Shown piece after piece: positions 24,526 to 32,663 of a stretch of 64,000 nucleotides of DNA. Within the stretch, counting starts at the first letter, position 1. Each line of letters opens with the position of its first letter. This DNA comes from Hymenobacter glacieicola (GTDB lineage: Bacteria; Bacteroidota; Bacteroidia; Cytophagales; Hymenobacteraceae), in NCBI RefSeq assembly GCF_014640315.1, contig NZ_BMGS01000006.1, positions 124,001-188,000 of the forward strand, in the 5' to 3' direction. A model generated the notes under the pieces. It saw only the letters and a list, made by a program, of their open reading frames with translations. It had not been told where the DNA came from and made no database searches. The position numbers and the translations under genes were made by a program.

Positions 24526-26742
24526 ATGAAGTGGATTATTACCGTGCTGCTGCTGCTGGTAGGCCGGCCTATGGTAGCACAACACGCGTACTGGGCCGCC
24601 GACTTTGATTCGCTTTGTCACGTGTTGCAGCGCCCGCAAGCCGATACCGCCCGCGTGCGCACGCTTATCCATATGCTGGATGTGGTGGAGCTAACCGAGG
24701 TGCGGCGGCGGGCCCAGGTGCTTCCCCTGCTGGATGAGCTGTTTCGGCTGAATGCCCGCACCCAGCAGCTGGATGATGCTCCTTACCGGGAGCTGCGGGC
24801 CGGCGTTAATTTTTGGGTAGAAACCCGCCAGCCCCACCAAGCCCTGGCCGCTCTGCACCAAGCCATTGAACTGTTTGATGAGGCCCAGCACCCCATTCCT
24901 CTGCTTCTGATTGATTTGGGCCCGCTTTACAACGAACTGGGCGAGTCTGCCGCCCGCTTTGCTTATTTCAACCGCAAGCTCAAGCAGTACCGGCTTCAGG
25001 GGGCCGTAGAAAATCAGGCGGCCTGCTACCTGGTGCTGGGCGGCACCTTTCGCCACCGCGGCGACTATAATCAGGCCATCAGTTGCTACCTGCACGCAGC
25101 GGATCTGTTTCAGGGGTTTCACCGCCGCTTATTCACCAACGAGCTGATGGTAGCGGGCACTACCTACGCCGAGTGGGGCAATGTTCAGAAAGCCCTGCAT
25201 TACCTGGAACAGGCGTCGGTCTTAAACAAAAAATACCGGATTAATGGGCTGCAGCGCCTGTTTGCGCTGCAGGCAGTAACCAAGCTCAACTTGCAGCAGG
25301 GCAACCTAGCGGCGGCCTTGCGCTACGCCAACCAAGCCTTGGAAACTGCCCGCCTCGACTCCGTTGATAAGCGGCAGTTTACGGCCTACGGCCTCGTGCT
25401 GAAAAGCCAGGTGCTGCTGGCCTTAAACCGCCCCCGGGAGGTAGGGCCGCTGCTTGCCCAAGCCCAGCACATTGCCGATTCCCTGCGCATGCTCATTACT
25501 GGCCGCCCCGGCGAGTTTGCCCTCGATGCCACCTGGGCCCAGTATTACACCGCCCGGCAGGACTACCCCCGGGCAGATGCGGCCTGGCAGCGGGCCTATG
25601 AGAAAGCCACGGCAGCCAATTTTCAGATGCTGCGCCCCAAATACCTGAAGCAGATCATCCGCTTCCAAGACGCCCGGGGCGCGGCCGAGCCCCTGCGCAG
25701 CTACACCCGCATCTACCTGGACCTGCTGGACACCCTGCATGCCGCTCAGGGCAATAACCTGCTGGCCCAGTACGAGGGGGAGCGGATAGAACAGGCTCAA
25801 AACAACCAGATTGCGCGTCTGCGCCACGAAAAAAGCCTGCAGGACCTCCGGCTCCGGCAGCGCAATCAACTGCTGGGGGTAGCGGCCGTGGCCATTCTGC
25901 TGGTGTCGGGGCTGGGGCTGGCCGTGTACCGGCAGCTGCAGGCGAAGAAGCAGACGTTGGCCCAGCTGCGCGCTACCCAGCACCAGCTGGTGCAGTCCGA
26001 GAAGTGGGCCTTTGTGGGGGAGGTATCGGCCGGCATTGCCCACGAGCTGCAGAATCCGCTCAACTTCATGAAGCGGTTTGCCGAGGTCAGTACCACCATG
26101 GTCGATACCATTCATGAGGCGGGCAGCAAGCCGGGGCTGGAGCAGGAAATTCTGCTGGGGCTGCGCCAGAACCTGCAGGAAATCAGCCAGCACGGCATTC
26201 GGGCCTCCGCCATTATCAAGGACATGCTGGAGCACTCCCGCTCCGGCACCGGGCAGCGGGAAGCCACCGACCTGAACGCCCTGCTGCTGGAGTACCTGCA
26301 ACTGGCCCGCCAAAGCCCCGAGCTGCGCGACCAAGCCCTACACGTAGCAGTGGAAACCGACCTGGCCCCCAATCTGCCGCTGCTGGCTATGGTGCCTTCG
26401 GACATGGGCCGGGTGCTGCTCAACCTGTTCACTAATGCCTTTTACGCCGTAACCCAGCGCCGGCGAGCCGGGGAAGCCACCTACCAACCCGTGGTAAAAA
26501 TTAGCACCCAGGCCGGGCCGGCTGGGGCTGAAATTCGGGTGCAAGACAACGGCGCTGGCATGTCGCCGGAAGTGCTGGCCAACGTGTTCCAGCCCTTCTT
26601 TACCACCAAGCCCGCCGGCGAAGGCACGGGCCTGGGCCTCTCCCTGAGCTACGACATCGTGAAAAGCCACGGCGGAACCCTCCGGGTAACGTCGGAAGAG
26701 GGTAGGGGCTCGGAGTTCATTGTAACCCTGCCGGTGGCGTAG
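24526..26742 (+). CDS. Membrane sensor histidine kinase with TPR periplasmic domain
   Basis: A 738-residue two-component sensor. Signal sequence (MKWIITVLLLLVGRPMVAQ), a periplasmic helical region of tetratricopeptide-like repeats (~40-425; for example FRHRGDYNQAISCYLHAADL), one transmembrane helix (about 448-467), a short coiled coil and the kinase core. The phospho-accepting His is residue 506 in IAHELQNPLNFM. ATP-binding boxes: N-box LLNLFTNAFYAV, G1 VQDNGAGM, F-box FQPFFTTKP and G2 GTGLGLSLSYDI. There is no receiver or HPt domain, and no response regulator gene nearby, so its partner is elsewhere. Close to the TPR-HATPase kinases frequent in Cytophagales. Confidence 0.92.
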   Translation: MKWIITVLLLLVGRPMVAQHAYWAADFDSLCHVLQRPQADTARVRTLIHMLDVVELTEVRRRAQVLPLLDELFRLNARTQQLDDAPYRELRAGVNFWVETRQPHQALAALHQAIELFDEAQHPIPLLLIDLGPLYNELGESAARFAYFNRKLKQYRLQGAVENQAACYLVLGGTFRHRGDYNQAISCYLHAADLFQGFHRRLFTNELMVAGTTYAEWGNVQKALHYLEQASVLNKKYRINGLQRLFALQAVTKLNLQQGNLAAALRYANQALETARLDSVDKRQFTAYGLVLKSQVLLALNRPREVGPLLAQAQHIADSLRMLITGRPGEFALDATWAQYYTARQDYPRADAAWQRAYEKATAANFQMLRPKYLKQIIRFQDARGAAEPLRSYTRIYLDLLDTLHAAQGNNLLAQYEGERIEQAQNNQIARLRHEKSLQDLRLRQRNQLLGVAAVAILLVSGLGLAVYRQLQAKKQTLAQLRATQHQLVQSEKWAFVGEVSAGIAHELQNPLNFMKRFAEVSTTMVDTIHEAGSKPGLEQEILLGLRQNLQEISQHGIRASAIIKDMLEHSRSGTGQREATDLNALLLEYLQLARQSPELRDQALHVAVETDLAPNLPLLAMVPSDMGRVLLNLFTNAFYAVTQRRRAGEATYQPVVKISTQAGPAGAEIRVQDNGAGMSPEVLANVFQPFFTTKPAGEGTGLGLSLSYDIVKSHGGTLRVTSEEGRGSEFIVTLPVA

Positions 26743-26849
26743 CACTGGATGCAGAAAAACGGGATACTTGTTCTACCAGGGTCTTGTAGTAAATAAGCCC
26801 GGCGGAACAGTTGCTCAATTACGCAGTGCCACCACCTGGGAGCTTAAAC

Positions 26850-26857
26850 CGGCGTAG
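26850..26857 (+). promoter_or_regulatory. -7 promoter box of helicase gene
   Basis: TAGCTTTG fits TAnnTTTG exactly and is 23 nt upstream of the ATG at 26881. It argues against the earlier TTG start at 26860. Confidence 0.65.
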
Positions 26858-26880
26858 CTTTGTTACCCGAATACAGCCTT

Positions 26881-28305
26881 ATGCTCTCCGTTAGAACTCC
26901 CTCCGTCCGCGACTATTTCCCCTACGAACCTACCCAGGACCAAGCCACGCTGTTTCGGCAGATGGATGGCTTTTTGGGCGACGCCCTGCCGGGGCGCAAG
27001 GCGTTTATTCTACGCGGGTACGCCGGTACGGGCAAAACGACCGTGGTTAGCGCCCTGGTGCAGTGGCTGCACCGCATGGGCCGCAAGTACGTGCTGATGG
27101 CCCCTACCGGCCGCGCCGCCAAAGTAATGAGCACCTACTCGGGGGTAGCGGCCAGCACCATTCACAAGAAAATCTACCGCCAGACCAGCGGCTCGCCCAG
27201 CCAGGGCCTCTCGTTCCAGCGCCAGCCCAACCGCGCCCAGGACACCCTGTTCATCGTGGACGAAGCCTCCATGATTTCCGACGAAAAGGCCTTCGGTGAA
27301 AACGGCCTGCTCGACGACCTGATGAATTACGTGTTCGAGAAAACTTCGAACCGCCTGCTGCTCATCGGCGACACGGCCCAGCTGCCGCCCGTGGGCCAGC
27401 TGCTCTCACCCGCCCTCGACCCCGAGCTGTTGCGCCACCGCTTCCGCGCCCAGGTTGATTCCGTGGAGCTGCGCCAGGTGATGCGTCAGGCCGAGCAGTC
27501 GGGAATTCTGATGAACGCCACGGTGCTACGGGAGGAGCTGCGCGAGGAACACCCGCAAATCACCTTCTTCACAAAAGGCTACCCCGATATTTTCTCGATG
27601 GGCGGCGACAAGCTGGAGGACGGGCTGCGCTGGGCCTACAAGAACTTCGGCCACGAGAACAGCACCATCATCTGCCGTTCCAACAAAAACGCCAACCAGT
27701 ACAACCAGTACATCCGGCGCATTCTGTTCGAGGCCGAGGATGAAATTGAGTCGGGCGACTACCTGATGGTGGTGCGCAACAACTACTACTGGCTGCCCAA
27801 GGATTCAGAAATCGGGTTTCTGGCCAACGGCGACTTTGTGCAGGTAGTGAAAATTGTGCGCCTCACCGAGGAGTTCGGGTTCCGCTTTGCCGATGCCCGG
27901 GTGCGCCTCGTGGACTACCCCGACGAGCCCGACATGGAAATCAAGCTCCTGCTTGACACCCTGCACACGGAAAGCCCCGCCCTGCCTGCCGACCGGAACA
28001 AAGCCCTCTACGACGCCGTGAGTGCTGATTACGCCCACCTCGAAACCAAGAAGGAGCGCACCGCCGCCCTGCGCAAGGACCCTTTTCTGAACGCCCTGCA
28101 AGTGAAGTTCGCCTACGCCCTTACCTGCCACAAAGCCCAGGGCGGGCAGTGGCAGGCCGTTTTTGTAGACCACGGCTTCCTGAAAGAAGATATGGTGAAC
28201 AGCGAATTCGCCCGCTGGCTTTACACGGCTGTCACGCGCTCCTCGGAGAAATTGTTTCTGCTGAACTTCAACAAAAAGCTGCTCGCCGACGAAACGCCGG
28301 AGTAA
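26881..28305 (+). CDS. RecD/Pif1-like ATP-dependent DNA helicase
   Basis: A 474-residue SF1B helicase (AAA_30 plus UvrD_C_2 domains), related to the motor domains of RecD but without RecB/C-interaction regions. Motif I GYAGTGKTT lies near residue 47, motif Ia MAPTGRAA, motif II FIVDEASM (~125), motif III LLIGDTAQLPPVGQ (~160), motif V ALTCHKAQGGQW (~415) and motif VI LYTAVTRSSEKLFLL (~445). It probably unwinds 5'-to-3' in repair or replication-fork processing; this is inferred from the family. Single gene with its own exact TAnnTTTG box. Confidence 0.92.
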   Translation: MLSVRTPSVRDYFPYEPTQDQATLFRQMDGFLGDALPGRKAFILRGYAGTGKTTVVSALVQWLHRMGRKYVLMAPTGRAAKVMSTYSGVAASTIHKKIYRQTSGSPSQGLSFQRQPNRAQDTLFIVDEASMISDEKAFGENGLLDDLMNYVFEKTSNRLLLIGDTAQLPPVGQLLSPALDPELLRHRFRAQVDSVELRQVMRQAEQSGILMNATVLREELREEHPQITFFTKGYPDIFSMGGDKLEDGLRWAYKNFGHENSTIICRSNKNANQYNQYIRRILFEAEDEIESGDYLMVVRNNYYWLPKDSEIGFLANGDFVQVVKIVRLTEEFGFRFADARVRLVDYPDEPDMEIKLLLDTLHTESPALPADRNKALYDAVSADYAHLETKKERTAALRKDPFLNALQVKFAYALTCHKAQGGQWQAVFVDHGFLKEDMVNSEFARWLYTAVTRSSEKLFLLNFNKKLLADETPE

Positions 28306-28311
28306 ATCTTG

Positions 28312-28376
28312 TCATTCCGAACGGAGTGAGGAATCTGGCTCAATCGTCCGGAGGCTAACCCAGATTCCTTGCTTTA
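28312..28376. repeat. Short inverted repeat element after helicase gene
   Basis: TCATTCCGAACGGAGTGAGG then AATCTGG, with the complementary CCAGATTCCT about 35 nt later. This type of TCATTCCGA-AATCT palindrome looks like another dispersed intergenic element; only one copy is in the window. Confidence 0.5.
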
Positions 28377-28478
28377 TTCCTACCGACAGATTTAGGCTGA
28401 AAAAAGAACCCAACAACGGCCGCCGTGCGTTGTTCTTCACGTCGGCTTCTGGGGCCAGGGTGAAAACTGGCACGTAAC

Positions 28479-28508
28479 TTGGCCCGGCGCCTGAAACTTG
28501 TATTTTTG
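28479..28508 (+). promoter_or_regulatory. -33/-7 promoter of DUF1573 gene
   Basis: TTG at 28479-28481 and TATTTTTG at 28501-28508 with a 19-nt spacer, the arrangement expected for the Bacteroidota housekeeping sigma factor. The ATG is at 28540. Confidence 0.7.
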
Positions 28509-28539
28509 CTTACTTCCAACGCATTCACGCATTCATCCC

Positions 28540-29079
28540 ATGAAAAAAGCACTTCTTCTGGCTCTTTCGCTGTCCGTCATGGGCTTCGCGGCCCAAGCCC
28601 AGACGGCGGCCGTTAAGCCGGCCAATGCCCAGACCAAAGTAGCCGGTCCGCAAATTCAGTTTGAGGAAATGAAGTACGACTTCGGCTCCATCAAAACGGG
28701 TGATGTGGTAGAACACACCTTCAAGTTCAAGAACGTAGGCACCCAGCCGCTGGTGATTTCCAACATTGGCGTGAGCTGCGGCTGCACTACCCCCGACTGG
28801 ACCAAGGAGCCCGTCATGCCTGGCAAATCGGGCACGGTTACGGCCAAGTTCAACTCGGCCGGCAAAATGGGCATGCAAAACAAAGTGCTGACTATTGAGT
28901 CGAACTCGGCGGGTGGTAACGCCATGGTGTCGTTGGTAGGCGACGTGAAGGATGCCGCCGCTGCCATGAACGTGGCCCCCGCTTCCTCCGATGTTTCGGC
29001 TCCTGCTGATGCAAAAGAAGCCAAGCAAAAGACCAAAATCAGCGACAACAAAACCAAAGCCAAGAGAAAGGCTTCCTAA
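28540..29079 (+). CDS. Exported DUF1573 protein
   Basis: A 179-residue exported protein with signal peptide (residues 1-20, ending AAQAQ) and a DUF1573 immunoglobulin-like domain (~35-135): YDFGSIKTGDVVEHTFKF, QPLVISNIGVSCGCTTPDW and SGTVTAKFNSAGKMG. The SCGCT motif is the family hallmark. The C-terminal ~45 residues are Ala/Ser- then Lys-rich and probably disordered (ending KTKAKRKAS). DUF1573 proteins are abundant secreted proteins of Bacteroidota with no established function. It has a good -33/-7 promoter and a strong bidirectional terminator. Confidence 0.92.
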   Translation: MKKALLLALSLSVMGFAAQAQTAAVKPANAQTKVAGPQIQFEEMKYDFGSIKTGDVVEHTFKFKNVGTQPLVISNIGVSCGCTTPDWTKEPVMPGKSGTVTAKFNSAGKMGMQNKVLTIESNSAGGNAMVSLVGDVKDAAAAMNVAPASSDVSAPADAKEAKQKTKISDNKTKAKRKAS

Positions 29080-29100
29080 GCGCTACGCTTCGGTACAGAA

Positions 29101-29138
29101 AACCAAAAAGGCTTGCCAGATGGCAAGCCTTTTTGGTT
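29101..29138. terminator. Bidirectional terminator, 18-bp stem
   Basis: 29101-29118 pairs perfectly with 29121-29138, with A and T runs in the stem, between the convergent DUF1573 and DUF423 genes. Confidence 0.88.
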
Positions 29139-29154
29139 GTAGCAGCTTCCTGGG

Positions 29155-29532
29155 CTATACTTGACGAGCCGCCAGCAGCAGCACCACCCAGCCGGCAATG
29201 AGCAGCACGCCGCCGATGGGCGTGACGGCTCCCAGCTTGGTAATGCCCGTCAGGCAGAGCACGTAGAGCGAGCCACTGAACACGAGTACTCCGCCCAGCC
29301 ACAGCCAGGCTACCGTGCCGAGGCTGCGCAGCTCGGGCTTTACGTGGAGCAGAATACCTACCGCCAGCAAAGCCAAAGCGTGGTAGAACTGGTAGCGTAC
29401 AGCGGTTTCAAACGTTTCGAAACGCCCGGAGGCTTCCAGCATTTTCCGCAGGCCATGGGCCCCGAAAGCCCCGATGCCTACGCCCAAAGCGCCGAGCAGA
29501 GCTGCCAGTTGAAGAACAAGACGAGCCGTCAT
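29155..29532 (-). CDS. DUF423 membrane protein
   Basis: A 125-residue inner-membrane protein of DUF423 (YwdK-like) with four hydrophobic helices. Family hallmarks are GVGIGAFGAHGLRKML (residues ~17-32), AVRYQFYHALALL (~44-56), FSGSLYVLCLTG and TPIGGVLLIAGW. The function is not known. The start at 29532 is ATG. Transcription ends at the shared terminator with DUF1573. Confidence 0.9.
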   Translation of the reverse strand: MTARLVLQLAALLGALGVGIGAFGAHGLRKMLEASGRFETFETAVRYQFYHALALLAVGILLHVKPELRSLGTVAWLWLGGVLVFSGSLYVLCLTGITKLGAVTPIGGVLLIAGWVVLLLAARQV

Positions 29533-29667
29533 AGGAGTCTGGTAGAGAGGTGGAAATGTTGGTTGTCAGCGGGTAGAGGATACGTAGCGGTTGCTCGTTA
29601 GGGAGTAGTTATGAGAGCTGTACTTACGACTACCAATTACCACCTGCCCGCTGATAACTACGATGGA

Positions 29668-30330
29668 TCAGCGGGAGCCAAAAATAGCGCTACCTACCCG
29701 AATGAGCGTGCTCCCTTCCCGTAGGGCGAGGGGATAATCGGAGCTCATGCCCATGGAAATTTCCCGGAACGCTTCATCCTGAGGGAAGTACAAGGCCTTT
29801 AGCTTGTCGAAGTAGCCGCGCAGTTGCCGGAACTCCCGGCGCAGCTGGTCTTCATCCGGGGTGTTGGTGGCAATGCCCATCACGCCGGTCAGGCGCACAT
29901 GCTGCAGCCCCCGAAATTCCGCTGATTGCAGCATTTCCTCGGCCTCGGGCAGGCTCAGGCCGGTTTTGGTTTCCTCGGCGGCAATATGAAACTGCAGCAG
30001 CCCCTCAATCACGCGGTTGTGGCGGGCGGCCTGCCGCTCAACTTCCAGTAGCAGTTTCAGGCTGTCGATGCTTTGAATGGTGTGCACAAAAGCAGCAATG
30101 TACTTGACCTTGTTGGTCTGCAGATGCCCAATCAGGTGCCACTGCACATCGGCGGGTAGCTCCGACTGCTTGGCCGCCATTTCCTGCACCCGGTTTTCGC
30201 CGAAAAGGCGGGCCCCGGCCTCATACGCTTCGCGCAGCCGCTCCACCGGATGCGTTTTTGTGACGGCCACCAGCCGAGCGGCCGTGCCGGAGAGGTCTTG
30301 CTGAATGCGGTGCAGGTTGTCGCGGATCAC
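29668..30330 (-). CDS. YggS/PROSC family PLP-binding protein
   Basis: A 220-residue fold type III PLP protein (YggS, PLPHP), which keeps PLP and B6 vitamers in balance and has no known catalytic activity. The PLP lysine is in LVAVTKTHPVERL (residue ~25). Other hallmarks are LFGENRVQEMAAKQ, WHLIGHLQTNKVKYI, GLSLPEAEEML and SMGMSSDYPLALREGSTLIRVGSAIFG. The start is GTG at 30330; this codon lies inside a GGATCACGGATTT repeat unit of the intergenic element, so the repeat may have supplied the start. Confidence 0.92.
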   Translation of the reverse strand: MIRDNLHRIQQDLSGTAARLVAVTKTHPVERLREAYEAGARLFGENRVQEMAAKQSELPADVQWHLIGHLQTNKVKYIAAFVHTIQSIDSLKLLLEVERQAARHNRVIEGLLQFHIAAEETKTGLSLPEAEEMLQSAEFRGLQHVRLTGVMGIATNTPDEDQLRREFRQLRGYFDKLKALYFPQDEAFREISMGMSSDYPLALREGSTLIRVGSAIFGSR

Positions 30331-30590
30331 GGATTTAGACGGATTTTTCGGATTGTAAACACGGAAGGCAGATCTTGCCGGAGCAGTTGCCGATTGGAGC
30401 TCCTCAAAGGCAAGAGCGCAAAGGTCGTGTGCGGGTAGCTAGCAAACCGCAAATTCCAGGAATCGGCCAAACAAAATTCATGAAATCCAATAAATCCACC
30501 TACACCAAATTGAGCACTACTACGCCGAAAAGGCGACCACCAGCATCCGTGAAATCCGATGCATCCGTCTGCATCCGTGATTTAGTCCTC
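30326..30590. mobile_element. MITE-like element with ~30-bp terminal inverted repeats
   Basis: The left end reads TCACGGATTTAGACGGAT followed by TTTTCGGATT; the right end read in reverse is TCACGGATGCAGACGGAT then GCATCGGATT. The two ends are thus imperfect inverted repeats about 265 nt apart with no protein between. The left end covers the yggS GTG and the right end touches the batA-like stop codon. The end sequence recurs singly at 11491-11530. Confidence 0.5.
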
Positions 30591-31631
30591 CAAAGCATTG
30601 GTCAGAAACGTGTTTTTCAGGCCCAGCCACACTAGCCACAGGCCCAGGCACCAGAACAGGTAGATGCGGTAGTAGTCGCGGGTGTTGCGGTAGCGCGTCT
30701 GCTTGATTTCGGACTTTTCGTAGCGGTTGATCTGGGTGAAAATCTGGCGTAGCCCGGCGTTATCGGTAGCGCGAAAGAAGCGGCCCTCGCCGGCCTGGGC
30801 TATTTGCCGCATGGTGGTTTCATCCAGGCGCGTTGTAACGTAGGTGGGGCGGCCCGTTTCGTCGGTGCCGTAGGGCACTACGCCGTCCTGGCCCAGCCCG
30901 ATGGTGTAGAGCTTCAGGCCGTAGGCGTGGGCCAGTTGGGCGGCCGTAAGTGGGTCGAGGGAGCCAGCCGTGTTTTCGCCGTCGGAAATCAGGATGCACA
31001 CCTTGCTGCGGGAGCGGGAGTCGCGCAGGCGGTTGGTGGCCACGCCCAGGGCCGTGCCAATGGCCGTACCATCGTTGGCAATCATACCCAGGCGCAAACT
31101 CTGCAGGTTGTCGCGCAGCAGGTCGTAGTCGGTAGTGAGCGGGGCCAGGGAGTAGGCGTCGCCGGCAAACACCACCAGCCCGATTCGGTCGCCCTGGCGG
31201 CCATCAATAAACCCGCGGGCTACCCGTTTGGCTGCTTCCAGGCGGTTAGGCCGCAGATCCTGCAGCTCCATAGAACCTGATACGTCCAAAACGAGCAGAA
31301 TATCAATGCCTTCGCCGCTCTGTACTACCCGCTCATCGGTACGCTGGGGGCGGGCCAGAGCCAGAATGGCAAAACCCATGCTCAGGGCCAGCACCACGTC
31401 GGGCAAAAAGCGCAGCACCGTGCTCCAGTCGCGCGGGAGTTGCCCGGCCACGAAGGCTACTCCCAGCTTGGCCCGGTGCCGGCGGGCCAGGGCCCAGCGC
31501 AGCACAAACAGCAGCGGCACCAGCGGCAGCAGCAGCAGCAGGCGGGGCTGCTCCCAGCTGTAGCTGGCCAGGGTAGCGTAGCGCACGCTATCCAGCACGG
31601 GAGCCAATACATCGGGCCAGAGCTGCGGCAT
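30582..31631 (-). CDS. BatA-like VWA membrane protein
   Basis: A 349-residue inner-membrane protein of the BatA/aerotolerance type. Two hydrophobic segments at the N terminus (~30-48 and ~76-94), a von Willebrand A domain (~107-310) with MIDAS DVSGSM (~116-121), the threonine in NDGTAIGTAL and the aspartate in ISDGENTAG, and one C-terminal transmembrane helix (~325-343). Bat proteins are tied to oxidative stress tolerance in Bacteroides but the mechanism is unknown. It follows the BatD-like and DUF58 genes on the same strand. It also has its own TACTTTTG box 4 nt before the ATG. Confidence 0.88.
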   Translation of the reverse strand: MPQLWPDVLAPVLDSVRYATLASYSWEQPRLLLLLPLVPLLFVLRWALARRHRAKLGVAFVAGQLPRDWSTVLRFLPDVVLALSMGFAILALARPQRTDERVVQSGEGIDILLVLDVSGSMELQDLRPNRLEAAKRVARGFIDGRQGDRIGLVVFAGDAYSLAPLTTDYDLLRDNLQSLRLGMIANDGTAIGTALGVATNRLRDSRSRSKVCILISDGENTAGSLDPLTAAQLAHAYGLKLYTIGLGQDGVVPYGTDETGRPTYVTTRLDETTMRQIAQAGEGRFFRATDNAGLRQIFTQINRYEKSEIKQTRYRNTRDYYRIYLFWCLGLWLVWLGLKNTFLTNALED

Positions 31632-31635
31632 GGGG

Positions 31636-31643
31636 CAAAAGTA
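31636..31643 (-). promoter_or_regulatory. -7 promoter box of batA-like gene
   Basis: TACTTTTG on the minus strand fits TAnnTTTG and ends 4 nt before the ATG at 31631, so the internal transcript would be leaderless. Confidence 0.6.
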
Positions 31644-31664
31644 GTGATTCGGCGGCGGCCGACG

Positions 31665-32663
31665 CTAGGCCACCGGGGTTGTTGGCCGCCGCGCGGCGCC
31701 TAAGGCCGCTGGCTCGCCCAGCTGACGCAGCACATGGGTATACTGCCGCTCGGCAAAGTTGCGTAGGAGCTCAAAGGCCAGGTCGGTTTCTGTGTCGTCT
31801 TCCGAAAACTGGTTGCCATAAATAACCCGGTCGGCCAGGCGCAGGGCCAGGCTTACGTCGGCGTCATTCTGGTAGTGAGCCACAATTTCGCGGGTGGTCA
31901 GGCTCGTGATATTGTCGTCTTCGAGGGTGGAGAGGTAGTTTTTCCAGAGCGTGATGGCGCGCTCCATGTTGGTCAGGGAGCGGGACAACGTAAAGCGCTC
32001 CACGTGGCGGGCATACTGGGCCAGAAAGTAAGCGTGGTTTTTCCGCAGGCGGTAGCGGCGGTAGCGTTGGCGCAACCCCCGCCGGAAGCCCAGCACCACC
32101 GCGCCCACCAGCAGGAGCAGCAGCCCCGTACCGGCCAGCCAGTAGGGGTAGTTGAACTGCGGCTCCACCGGCATCAGCTGCAAATTCTGGCGCAACACCG
32201 GAGCCTCGCCGGCGCTGGTAGGGGCAGTGCGCACCAGCCTGATTCGGGCTGGGGCGGTGGGTAGCAGCAGCGTGTCGCGGCCACTGAGCACCGTCACGGG
32301 CAATACGAGCGTCTGCACCGAGTCCAGGGCGAAGGTGCGCAGGCGGTACACGGCCCGGTCGAGGCTGCGGCCCTGGCGGGTGCGGGTGAGGTAGTAGCGC
32401 CGGCCCACGTATTCGAAGGGGCTGAAATCGGCGGCCGAATCGGGGAAGATAACCTCCAGGGTAGCTCCGTGCCGGTAGGAAAGCTCGTAGTCAACTACTT
32501 CGCCCACGCGCACGGTGGGCCGCTGAAACCGGCCGGTCGGGGCTTCGGAGGCTACTAGTTCAGACTGGGCCACAGCTAATTGCGTCAACAGCATCAGACT
32601 TAGCAACGCGGCCCAGGCAGCCTCTCTTTGCCGCTCGTAAAGCCAGCCTAGCGCCTTACCCAC
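31665..32663 (-). CDS. BatD-like exported membrane protein
   Basis: A 332-residue protein between the DUF58 and BatA-like genes. A signal sequence (WAALLSLMLLTQLAVAQ) is followed by a beta-rich extracytoplasmic domain (~35-170), one transmembrane helix (YPYWLAGTGLLLLLVGAVVL, ~175-195) and a helical, charged cytoplasmic domain with NHAYFLAQYARHVER. Position and layout match BatD/DUF4381-type partners in aerotolerance operons; sequence similarity is too weak to be certain. The start is the GTG at 32663, which overlaps the last 8 bases of the DUF58 gene; ATGs further upstream lie deep inside that gene. Confidence 0.75.
   Translation of the reverse strand: MGKALGWLYERQREAAWAALLSLMLLTQLAVAQSELVASEAPTGRFQRPTVRVGEVVDYELSYRHGATLEVIFPDSAADFSPFEYVGRRYYLTRTRQGRSLDRAVYRLRTFALDSVQTLVLPVTVLSGRDTLLLPTAPARIRLVRTAPTSAGEAPVLRQNLQLMPVEPQFNYPYWLAGTGLLLLLVGAVVLGFRRGLRQRYRRYRLRKNHAYFLAQYARHVERFTLSRSLTNMERAITLWKNYLSTLEDDNITSLTTREIVAHYQNDADVSLALRLADRVIYGNQFSEDDTETDLAFELLRNFAERQYTHVLRQLGEPAALGAARRPTTPVA

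Noticed and set aside
25423..26334. Minus-strand frame of 303 codons in the histidine kinase gene
   Set aside because: Antisense shadow; kinase motifs prove the plus-strand frame.
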